This document shows, piece after piece, positions 50,787-61,342 of a stretch of 64,000 bases of DNA; the first letter of the stretch is position 1; each line of letters starts with the position of its first letter. The translations under genes were made by a program, and so were the position numbers. Source of the DNA: Taenia hydatigena. Its lineage: Eukaryota; Platyhelminthes; Cestoda; Cyclophyllidea; Taeniidae. Below the pieces are notes generated by a model. The model saw nothing but the letters and a program-made list of their open reading frames with translations, was not told the DNA's origin and did no database searches. Location: positions 15,470,913 through 15,534,912 of the forward strand of contig JADWOT020000002.1 in the NCBI GenBank assembly GCA_036345935.2. Reading direction: 5' to 3'.

Positions 50787-52397
50787 ATGCTCCTTCTTGC
50801 TACAATTATTTTTGCGATGTTAGGTGCAAACATTCCGCATTTTTTCAAGGGATGAAGTCTGCTTCTTAGACATGCTTACCTAACAACAACTTTTCCTCTC
50901 GACGGCATCAAAGAGTCAAGTACTGAAAGGTGCTTTCTCCTGGCATTCGTCAACTGGTGCTACATTGGTTCTATCTCCATTGAACTAAGTTGGAATGTTG
51001 AAGAATGTAATAGGCTGACTGAAGTGAGAATTGCTTGCTACTACTTCATGACGAGCTTCACACTGATCTCAAGAGGAAACATCACACTTAGTGGACTGAG
51101 ACCCAATTCGACCTACAACGTGGCTGTGGAAGGAATGAGCGTTGTAGGCCTCGTCTTTAGTTGCACCAAATCCATTACAACATCACCCAATGGTGGACTT
51201 GGATGCGCGATTTTAACGCACAACCTCCCATTCGATTCCTAAGTACATGCAAATTTTATTGCTGTCTCAGCTACTAATTATTTTTGCGTCGCATTTCATG
51301 GTTGCATTATACACACATGTAATGGAATAACGACGGATGGAAGCTGCCACAATCAGCGCATCTACCACAAACGCCATGTAAGCCCGAGCAAATGCTTTAA
51401 GGTTCAAGATTGGAGGATTATCACAGCCCATAATATGCGGTTATCGAAAAAATTATATTCCATTACAGACCGCTTGGAAGCACGATATGCGCTGGCCGTC
51501 ATTCGTTTACCTCCTCCCAACGGTGATGCTAACTCGCATTCTTGATACATTCCGGACAGCAAGCACAAGCAATGTTTTGCTCCCGCAATCCTTTAGATGG
51601 GGTGAAGAGGAGCCCGACAACATTGAGATTGGTTGGAATGTTACAGCACTGGGCAAAGACTACGCAGAAGTAATCACTCTAGCTGCACTAGGTGTTTCTA
51701 TCTCCTACTCTATGGTGAACCTTTAACAAAGCATTTTCGTAAGCTTGTGCATGCAATTACGTTGTACAAAATTAAAAGTTAAAATCATTGTGCCACTTTT
51801 TGCATGAAAGCGTAAGAGAATTTGTTGATTCTATTGCTGTGACTCCGTTACAGTGTTTGTTGGATCGCAGTTAATTGTGCGTTACGATGTCTTTATTAGG
51901 ACATTCATTTTATGCATCATCATTGAGAAACACTGCTACAATCAGCGTATCTGTCGCTATCTCGCGTAGGTTAGTAGCAATTCGAGGAGCTCTTTTTGGG
52001 AAAAATCATTACAGCCATAACTTGCGACTACCGAAATATTCTTCTTCTCGCTACAGGCTGTTATGAAGCAAAGAGAATGGCAATGAGACCCGTCTTATTT
52101 AGTAACTTCAAGAATAAAAACAAAGAATGCGCCATTTACCTGATTCTCGTCAATTTCGTCCGGATAACCATGACTTGAGTGTGGTCATCCTATGAGATGA
52201 ATGGAGCAAATGTGCTCATCTTCATCTGGTCCCATTTGCGTGCCCTCTTTTCTGTGTTAAGCAAAGGCGATCTAGCTCCTGCAAGTGAGTTTATTTCTCC
52301 TGGAACTACAGGTACATATCTCTGGTTACTTTGCTTACTTTCCACAAGTCTAGCTACCGCGTACAATGATGGTGAATTTAGGAGCTATTGGCAGTAG
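50787..52397 (+). CDS. Secreted/anchored single-FN3 protein, oncosphere-antigen-like
   Basis: Three-exon model: 50787-50823, 50914-51192 and 52267-52397. Total 447 nt, about 148 residues. Exon 1 is a bare signal peptide (MLLLATIIFAML) ending in phase 1 at TTAG/GTGCAA. Exon 2 is 93 codons, phase 1 to 1, and encodes one fibronectin-III domain: SIELSWNVEE with the B-strand Trp, then NITLSGLRPNSTYNVAVEGM, then SITTSP. Exon 3 supplies SPGTTGTYLWLLCLLSTSLA, a membrane or GPI-type hydrophobic tail. Phases agree at both junctions. The GTGGAC donor and the CAAAG acceptors are non-ideal. The architecture and length match the EG95/45W/TSOL family of cestode host-protective antigens. Orthology is unproven, and a damaged gene copy is possible. 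Confidence 0.5.
51262..51726 (+). pseudogene. Decayed second FN3 unit inside the large intron
   Basis: The frame 51560-51726 reads PQSFRWGEEEPDNIEIGWNV, the typical opening of this FN3 type, but stops before the LSGLRPNSTYNV half. Upstream at 51272-51286 a TAATTATTTTTGCG block matches the signal-peptide exon of the first unit without its ATG. A third, partial echo lies at 51930-52070. There CTACAATCAGCGTATCT and ATTACAGCCATAAC parallel CCACAATCAGCGCATCT and ATCACAGCCCATAA at 51340-51440. These indicate tandem duplication of the unit followed by decay. It might instead be an alternative exon. Confidence 0.45.
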
Positions 52398-53483
52398 TTG
52401 GTCCGCCATTTAGGAGCCTGTTGGTGTAATTATCACGTCATATCTAAACGTTAATATGAGGGCAGGCATTTCGGCCCCATCTAGAGAATGACAGGAGCGA
52501 GAAGCTTGTCGAGATTAACTCTTTTTCTTTGACTCTTTACGAAATGATAGGAAATGTATTTGTCAAACACGCTTAAGTAGTATTTCTTATATAATCACAA
52601 AAATGGGGAATCTGGGACACGAAACCATGAAAATACTGGTAGCAAGCAGGAATATTCTACGAACTTTACGACTTTAAAATGATAGAATCAACTACCGTGT
52701 ACCACCTGGACCATTAATTGACAGAGTTTTTTCTGCGGCATAAAATTTTGCACCGCAAACAAATATGCGAACTTATTAACATACAAAAATGAAACCCATA
52801 TACAGTACATGAAGTTCATACGCATGTCCTACCAGGATGCGCTACCTACCAACGACAAGCAAACTTTCATTTTACAGTCGCAATTCACCACCTGATTCCC
52901 TTTGCTCCTCACAACAGACATGCCATGCTAATGTACATATTGCAGTGCCGCACCACTACTAATAAGCTAAGCAAAACCATGTACGCAAATTGTCTGCAGT
53001 CATGCCATCTGAGCTTGGCAGTTAGTTGGATTCGAGCACAGTGAACCAGTTCACCAGCAAAGGCAAAAAAATTAACTGGTTAGGGTGCTAGCATGCCTTA
53101 TTTAACAAAACTTGAGTAGCAATTCAGTGGTAGATCAAAAATCAACAGGAAAGGGTAAATTGTGAAATGGTGGATAGAAAGGTAGTCAATGTTTCCACCT
53201 AGCGATAGAGTATTGGTGTGACTGCGGTGTAATCATAAACGCAAACATTAATTAGCTAATAACCACCAGTTTTAAGTCTTTACCCTTTGAGATCGTGTGA
53301 CATGCACGTCAAGTCTTAGATCATGACAATGAAAAGTGGGTATAAGAGGGTTTGCAGGCTGCAGGGTAATTTACTGACTACACCGTGGCTTAAAATGGCT
53401 CAGGAAGATAGGAAAAGAAATATGGAAAATAGTATTGCTTGTCAAATACTTAGTCGCGCATGCTCATCAGAGTTAAAACATAC
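52398..53483. other. No gene recognised
   Basis: Short frames and AT-rich DNA. No AATAAA was seen in the first 300 bp after the FN3 gene stop. Confidence 0.4.
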
Positions 53484-53659
53484 CTTCTACTACATCGCTT
53501 TCCACAGCTCTCACGGCGGTCATCAAAATCACGAGACTGATTTGAAGAACGACCTTCAACGTCTTGAATGTTTTGAACTCACAAATCACAACATTTCTTT
53601 GCAAACGATCCACGCACAAATCAGCCCATGAGATATCTTGACCTTGATCCACAAATCCG
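53484..53659 (-). CDS. Candidate internal exon, unidentified
   Basis: On the minus strand the donor GTAGAAG/GTATGT is good and the acceptor CGTTTCCATCAAAG is weak. The reading is SWADLCVDRLQRNVVICEF, then TFKTLKVVLQISLVILMTAV and RAVESDVVE. It includes a hydrophobic stretch of about 14 residues, perhaps a membrane segment. A longer plus-strand frame covers the same DNA (53323-53631) without splice context. Either strand could be the shadow. Family unknown. Confidence 0.25.
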
Positions 53660-54640
53660 CTTTGATGGAAACGTCGCGTGCATCCCGTGATGGTTTGCAT
53701 GAGTAAAACTAACATACGCTCTTCAAGCCTGTAATCACTGAGGCGCCCTAAGGCGTAATTTTGGCAAAATCCAATGCGGCTTCACGCCATGAATACACAG
53801 GCTGAGGTCCGTTTTGCGTTAACATTTGCAATTTTGGTCAAGAGGTCCTTAGTAAATGGCATCATCTGGAGAGTGTGTTTTGTCGTTTAGGCAACTAACT
53901 TTACTGACAAAATGAGGCATCCCAGCCGCAAACCAGTATTTAATTCTACACAAAATTTCTTGATAACCTACTAGAGGCAACAGTTTTCACATAATTTTAC
54001 TTAATGCGAAACGAGGTTTGTGCTCATTCCCGCTTAACTCATGTCATATGCTGCCTCTTTTTAGACAAGCATAAATCGACATATGAATTGTAAATATTTG
54101 GGTTTGTATTGCGTCCCCCTAAAGGTGTACTTTACTTAGAGTTAAAACAGGACGTTCGGGCTCGAAGAATGATATGCACATCATCGTTTATTCTCAGCAG
54201 CTACTCTTCTGAAGGCAAAGCCATGACTCTTACCATCAAAAACTTTGCCCTCTGCAGCTGTTTTATTTAGTCTTGCCACAGAAAGCCCAGGTTAATTCGG
54301 TAAAAAATAGGTTGTGTTCATACAACCTACCTCGACACACTTTGAAGTGACTTTGAAACTGTCATTTGATCCTTTGCAGCTTTCTGTCCCTTGACAATTT
54401 GAAAGTGTCCACTTGTGCTCAACGTCTTGCACACTGTTGGTAATTTTTCATCATTAGTCATGTACTGTATACTTATTTCCTGCAACACATTTAAAATTTC
54501 TTTAAACCTTCGCTTTCCCAGTTGTTGATTTTGTGTTAATGCGAAAAATTCTTTTTGTAAAATCAGAGATTTCTACGCTGAAACTTTAACACAATGGATC
54601 TTTTACCGCTCTTTAAACGTTTTGATAGATACGCTTTCAC
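53660..54640. other. No gene recognised
   Basis: AT-rich sequence with no supported feature. Confidence 0.4.
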
Positions 54641-55800
54641 ATCTCGCCATTCTTGGTCGGGTCATTACTCCACTAGGTTACTAAGAGCATTCGATTCCTA
54701 TCATCTGCTTGTTCTTACCATTTTGCGATTTTTTATGAATGTTAAGACCGACAACTAATACAGATGATTGATGATGTAATTTCTTGTATGCTATGACATT
54801 CATTGAAGTTTTCTTTCATCCCATTATATGATCCAACGCAGTCCAGAGCATTCGAAATGCCAAAGTAGCTCTCTTGTCACTCGTCGGTGCCAAAACGTTA
54901 GGGAAGACACAGGATAAAAGTCCAAAATCAATGCTATCTCTTGAACAAGGTGTCACATTTAGCCAATTGCACGGGAGAGAGTACCCCCACATTCACGAAA
55001 TAAGTGGTCTTGTAACATAAAAAAGATAAAGAAAATAGCCATATTCTTTTAATTCACAGCGTTTAAAGCATTTGATTGTGTGTGAGATAAAATAGTCTGT
55101 AAATGGCCCCACAGCTTGGTCGACATCCAAGCACTCCTTCATTGGCTTTTCCCATGTTCGTTCTGTTTAGCATTGGTGCAGCATTCAATCCCTTTCATCT
55201 AGACCTGCTGCTTTGTGAGCTCGTTGACATGAAACTAAGACTTGGAATAATAACAAAGAATCCGATGACGTTAAATTGAATTCAGATTCGAGTTTATCCC
55301 ACTAATCAAGCCCTACTGAGTTTTATTCCACAAATGTTGAAACTAATGGCTGAACCAGACAGTTGGTGATGTGCTTTTGTTGCATTACAGCATTCTTTCA
55401 AGTTTCTTTCAACCCGTCTTTTGATTTTATCACAGTTTGCAGCTCCGGGTAAACAATATAGCTCTCCTGTCACTCATTACGACAAAAACATTGCGATAGG
55501 CTCAAAGTATAAACTGTTATCTTTTTGTAAAATAGACGTAAAGATTTTTGCTGCACATGGATTGAAGAGGTCTCCAACGCTGAAATTTAAATCCAGTTAA
55601 TGGTAAATGGAAGTGGTAATATATATGACAAGCAGACAAGGGACAATCACTGAAACTAAAATCAAATGCCTTAATGTGTAAGGAAATTATTAAATTGCCA
55701 CTTTCTCCTTTCCGTCACAGTGAAATAGTTTACCTCAAAACTTTATCCAGACCGTTGTTGATGTGACAGTTATCATTTTTATTGCTAGTGCGTGATCTGC
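54641..55800 (+). repeat. Diverged tandem duplication, about three copies
   Basis: Blocks near 54740-54900 and 55330-55490 align along their length. AGCTCTCTTGTCACTCGTCG corresponds to AGCTCTCCTGTCACTCATTA, and TTTTCTTTCATCCCATTATA to TTTCTTTCAACCCGTCTTTT. AGCATTCGATTCCTATCATC also corresponds to a block near 55185. A third start (CCAGACCGTTGTTGATGTGA) lies at 55749. The spacing is roughly 600 bp and then 400 bp. No coding content was recognised. Confidence 0.55.
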
Positions 55801-57516
55801 GGAAACACTTTAACCTTTGCTTTTTTGATCTTAGCGTAATGGATGTCAATCCACATTCTTCGTTGAAGCTGAAACGATTCCATTGCTTATTTCCACCAAT
55901 AAATGCGATTGTCCAACACCCCCTATCTTCTAAACATCCGGATCATCGTCTTCTAATCATCTGCGTCATGGACGTCTCAACTCTGAATAGATGTGATGAC
56001 TAGTAATGTCAAGTCCATGTTTAGTAGTGTATGCGCTTACATTTTGAAGAAAAGCACTGCACAAGCCTCAGAGGGTAGTCACAGACTATTGTAACTGCTT
56101 CTTTATTTTCTTATTATATTCTTCTATAGTAGCTTGCAATGCGTTTCAGAACACTTGCGCAGTAACATTGGGAGCGGATTATTCTCCTGAGGACATACTT
56201 AGCGCCCCTTATCAAGCCTTCTTAAGAGAGGTTTGGAGAGAATCAGTAACGACAAACAAGAAAAGAACTGTATCGCATTGCTTTTCATCCGGATAAACAA
56301 AACTTAATTAACGTAAATTGCTCTTAAAAAAGACACCTTTTGTAGTCAATGAATCTTGGATATTTGCTTATGTATGTAGTTCACCGTGCCAGATTGCCCC
56401 TTAAAGTCATATTGGAGAGACTGGATCAGTAGCGCATGCCTTCAGGGTGACTGCCCTTACTCCAAGGAGCCACTACAACAGTTCATGAAACGATCGTATT
56501 AAACCAGCGTTAGTGATGTGACACAACGCCCAATTTTAGTAATTATCTGGACCTGGAGATCAGTGTGGTAATTAGCAGTAGTTTTAATACTGTTCGACTT
56601 GCACCCTAGACAAAAGCACACCGTTTGCTTTGCTAACTAAGCTGAGATATACTCCGACGTTAATTGTGGCAAAAGTAGTCTTAGAACCCGAGATGGTGCC
56701 AATCTCACTTAAAAATCTGGGCACCAAATATCCACAGATGCAAGAATATAGCTATAGCTTTGAGTTCTAACACAGATAGGCTGCACTTGACTCCTGTATG
56801 AGTAGCTGTGGTTTTGATACAAAGGTGGTATTACATCAATTTGGGCGAAAATTGCGATTGCCACGGTTACTATACGCTGCCATTCTGCAACTAGGGAGGA
56901 TCAAGGGTGTGCCGTCGTGGCGAACCTCGTGATCATGCCTTATGGCATACATAGCTGAGTCTGAACATGTAGCGGAAGACTTTCATTCACAATTATTACA
57001 AGCTAGGTCCTAATGAGCACATTCGTTTGCTTGTGCAAAGTTAATGAAATGCAAAGTATTTCCTTTATTAAAAGCAAAACATTCACTATCGTGGGCCAGA
57101 CACTACCTAATGGGAAAAAAGAAGGAGAATTTAAGCGAAAACAAGCTTTTATTAAATGCCTTAGAACGGATTTGCAAGTTGGAGATGTAACAACGTTATA
57201 AGCATTGAATTTAGCCCAGCGACTGCTGGTTAGGTCCTCAAAGCGTAGCACAACTTCTCTAGCTGCATTTAGTGAGGAAACACTTAAAGCCGTGAGTTGA
57301 CGTTCAACTAAAACTCAACTGAAAATGCTACCACCCCCCTTGCCTGCGTCGAATGAAGCCCAAATCACATTTTTTAAGGCATAGCATATAATATTAAAAA
57401 TATTTACTTTGCATATTGGTTTCACAGACGATTAGTTGTAAAGTGAATGGAAAAGCACTCTCCAAGCATATCAGGAGGCTAGAAAACGTCCAGCTAAACG
57501 TAATTTCTCCCCAAGC
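55801..57516. other. No gene recognised; 3' side of the RING-CH gene
   Basis: Short frames on both strands. A minus-strand AATAAA at 57064-57069 lies about 450 nt beyond the RING-CH gene stop and is a possible distant poly(A) signal. Confidence 0.4.
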
Positions 57517-58304
57517 TTAAGCCTTTGCAGTTCGACGCGATCTCGCAATTCGCCTTTTGGAAGGTTCTTGCACTACGCAGACGTATTTTGCTCGATACGA
57601 GGCTTTAGTTAATCTACACCAGACTGATATCCAAAAGACAGAAGCCTTGACGAAGCCGTAAATAATGAGGCCAATTAATCCAGGGAAGAAAAGTGGGCAC
57701 AAAAGTCCTGAGGGAGCATTAGCGAAGGCGGCAATACTCGAGCAAATCAACCAGCTTATGAGGAGCAGCGCGAAGGTTTCAAAGGCGTGGAAATTCCACT
57801 GAAAGGAAAAATTAGCATTGGTCACCTTCTACGAAAACGGCCCGATCGTGTAGATTGCGCTAATGGTGCATGAGTGCATAGCGGATGGTTTTCATCAAAA
57901 CAGAAGGACGTATGACTATTGGCTACTCTGCGAGAAATTTTTTGAAACATAGATTTACTGATGAAAGAGTACGCTGTCTAATATGTATGCTCAAGGCACC
58001 CCCTTACTTTCCGGAGCCATATTTCTTCGTTCTGCCTGGTCTGTTTGCGCACGCTATACCTGAAATGGCACAGCTCACATTTCTTTGACCGACTGACTTC
58101 GGTCCAGTGTTGAATACACCACTGATGGACATATTTCATGCTTCCGTCACACAGACACGGCGCAATTAACTGTCCACGAGAGTCCGAATCCCAATCATTC
58201 GTAGATTTACCTGGTTCATAGCATATTCGGCAAAAAGGAGCAGCATAAGCAGAAATGTCGTGCGGAGATCCAGTTCTTTGCATGTTTTTAGTTCTGCGCG
58301 ACAT
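57517..58304 (-). CDS. MARCH-type RING-CH E3 ubiquitin ligase
   Basis: Two coding exons on the minus strand, 58304(or upstream)-58008 and 57798-57517, with a 209-bp intron. The donor CGGAAA/GTAAGG and acceptor AATTTTTCCTTTCAG/TGG are both strong, and both sides are phase 0. Exon 1 carries a C4HC3 RING-CH finger: CRIC, CLC, VHQWC and CELCHFRY with the family's spacing (7 residues CLC to H, 2 to C). Exon 2 has two membrane segments (FETFALLLISWLICSSIAAF; FFPGLIGLIIYGFVKASVFW) and a basic tail. Family members sit in endomembranes and transfer ubiquitin to membrane proteins. CELCHFR resembles the MARCH2/3 branch, but subfamily is not assigned. The ATG at 58304 gives about 193 residues. The frame stays open to 58424, and an acceptor (CGCGCAG) just inside the reading suggests a possible upstream exon instead. 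Confidence 0.85.
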
Positions 58305-58424
58305 TAGGTTGATAGACGGGAAGAGGTGATAAAATAGGTAGAGAAAAATGACTGAGACGTGTCGTCGCCTGCAACGGAACCTCAAATGAAGCGACGCACG
58401 ATATGCTAAACTGATCACCCACAA

Positions 58425-61242
58425 ATCAGTTGAATCCTGTTGATCACTTTTCTTCCTTCAGGTTTTTCTCTAATTTCGGTCCTCTGTTACAAAGGGTTCT
58501 AAATGTAAAGGAATCTCATGCTGATCAAATCTTATATCCCTATCATCTACAAAGCTCACCACCTCGCCTTCTCTTTGTAAGCGTTAAAGGAGCGACTATC
58601 CAAGTTTACAAACCATTTTTCCTTCGTATAACTTCAGCTATCCTTACCTCCACTTCATTGAGATGACAATGAGGCAACAGTAAAATGGAAGATTATTAGA
58701 ACTTAATGTGCTTTGCTAAGCGGTTGCAGATAAATCAACCTAAAGTCATAAGCGGTTTAGTAAGATCGCGAAATCGGAGACGTGGTCACTGTCAGCCAAA
58801 ATGCCCCATGTTCGACATGTGGACTTGTAAGGTGTCATTTTCTGTGTGCTGCATTAATCGTGGAATAAAATGTGTGATGGATGAAACATGTGTCTTCATT
58901 ATTCCCCCAGACGTCTTGTATTATTAGTAGGCAAGCATATGCAACGCTACGACTAATTTTTTAAGTAAGTAAGTAATTTCGAAAAGCTAATGCCAATGTA
59001 ACATTAATTTGGGTCGAATAATTATTGAAAATAAACTGAAAACCATATAAAACTACTTGACCTTACAATTGATTCATTTAGGCAAAACAATATTAAATAT
59101 GCTGCTGTCAGCCCGTGATGCTTAATGGTACCATCGCTTCAAGTGTTTGGTGGCTATACTGCTGCACTGCACGGTAATGCGATCCAAAAATTGTAGGTCT
59201 CTTCGAAATCGAGTCCAAATTAGTGTTTTGAGTTTTGTTCACAATTATCACTTGTAATGCGTAAATGGACTCAGCAATGTGAGGGATGCTAAATATGATG
59301 CTTCGTCCTACGAAGAACTGGAAATGCAAATTAGAGCGAAGAAGCATTCTTGCACGAATCCCATGCTAGCGCGTGAATGACAGTCGTTCAAACAGCAATG
59401 GAGCGAAAGGTGGACCGATTAGTTGATCTGGTAGAGAATCGAACACATGATTAATCGGGGATCAAAGGATTGAAGCTATAAGTTTCTAAGTTAATAAATA
59501 TTTGGATGATGAAGCGGTTCTCATGTGAATAAGCAGAATACTTAATTATCGACGTATGATTTTGATGTTTGTTTGTTCATTGCAATAGGGTTTGATTAAA
59601 TAGTGCAAAATAAGCTTGTTTAGTGTTTCACTTCTAAGTGCTTGGCCAAAAATGTTGCCGTTTTATTTAAACCTGGAATAGTTTTAATGATTGCACACTT
59701 CGACAAGACTGAATTAGGGATCCCACATTGACATTAAGATGAAACCAGAGGTGCAACAATTATTACAATTGTACCTAAAAATATCATGGATGAATTGCAA
59801 TGCCACATTTAAGGTCTTATTCTAGAGTATAAGCATCGTCGATATAAGTGCCATTGTACGTCAGAAAAAAAATGCTCCGCGTTTCCTTAGCGGTTACTGC
59901 AGCACATAACGCGAGTTCCTATAATGAAACACGATACTAACAATGCGTCGGATAAACCAAGTTACATTCCAACTTCGCACCGTACCAATTCGTACTACTG
60001 ATGCATAGGGTTCTAGTGTTAATGGCAGGAAGGATTCACTCACAGACAAATTGCAAATCCCTCTTAAAGACCAGGCCCTCAGCTTCAGCGAGAGCCGTAA
60101 ATCTGGCATATCTTTCCACCGCAAAGCCTTTTCTAGGCAGCGCAGATGCTTTAGTCTCGGAGAAGGGAAGCTGAGGCTTTGTTGCACTGTCACGATGCGT
60201 GGTTGATATTATCTCTGATATTTATTTGCAAACTCTCCAACATAAGATGCCGCAAACACTGTTTTTAAAAGGAGAATCCACCCCTCAAAAATAGCAAGGC
60301 CATCACTCTAGCGTTTTGTCGATTCCTGGGCGCACATAGGATGTGACGAAGCTGATGAGCCAAATCTGGCCCCACCTAGCAAACGCTAACTTCAAATTTT
60401 TCAATGCTTCATTTCGCATTTGGCGACGTCTTGATCAAGCAGGGCCAAACAAGTTGTGATCACATACAAACCCGTCGCACAAATCAACGATGGTCTTCAT
60501 TAACAATGTAAACGGAGCTGCTTAAAAGTTAACACCCATTCCATAGCCGGTGTCGACGGCGGTGTGTCTGATGGTGGCGTCCACACTGAACGACTTTTAG
60601 GCATGACGAAATCAAGAGGCTGCTGGATTCTGATTTATTTTGCTTTAGACTTTTCTGTCAAATCCTCTTCTTTCACATATTCATCAATCCGAAACGCCTT
60701 GTGACAGATTCTGCCCTAGCAACCTGCTTATTGCTGATGTCGGTAGAGGTGTGAAAAGGTGAGCACCTTCCTTTCATTTACATAATAGCCACAGCGTCCA
60801 TCGCAATCCACACCACAAAGAAAAGGCGCAGATAAAAGCCAAAATATGCATGAAAAAGGGTAAATGATGGACAGACGAACAAAAGGGGGCGACGAAACAC
60901 GTCAAGCTGCAGGCCATCATCGCGGTAATTGGTGTGAGGATGTGACCTAATCGATTACTTGGACACTTGAAAATCAGCTACTGGTCATTCTCAGATTGCC
61001 CGTACAAGGCATGCAATTAGGAGGGAGTGAATGTTGCAGTCACAAGAGAAGCAAATCCAACACTTATTTCTCATTGCATTTTTATCGCGAATCCGAGCAT
61101 CGTAGGGCGAACATCTGGGGAATAACACCAGCGATAGCTGTTGTCAAATGCAGCGGATGCATACGTAATGCATCACATCCTGACTGTGACTTCTGGTGGC
61201 ACGAGATCCTTGGGCATACCTCTGATAATAGCCGCCGCAGTC
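58425..61242. other. No gene recognised
   Basis: Short frames only. A Cys-rich 73-codon plus-strand frame at 58706-58927 has no domain that I can name. A GTAAGTAAGTAA run lies at 58963-58975. The block at 60111-60187 is related to one at 62535-62612. Confidence 0.4.
60111..60187 (-). repeat. Dispersed repeat fragment, related to 62535-62612
   Basis: On the minus strand CAGCTTCCCTTCTCCGAGAC ... TTTGCGGTGGAAAGATATG parallels CAGCTCCCCTTCTCCGACAC ... TTTGCGGTGGAAGGAGATG on the plus strand at 62550-62612. Both read LRCLEKALRWKDM / ARCLKVILRWKEM, so the ancestor may have been coding. Confidence 0.4.
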
Positions 61243-61342
61243 NNNNNNNNNNNNNNNNNNNNNNNNNNNNNNNNNNNNNNNNNNNNNNNNNNNNNNNNNN
61301 NNNNNNNNNNNNNNNNNNNNNNNNNNNNNNNNNNNNNNNNNN
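61243..61342. other. Assembly gap (100 N)
   Basis: Exactly 100 unknown bases, the usual placeholder for a scaffold join of unknown size. Frames crossing it are artefacts. Confidence 0.99.
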
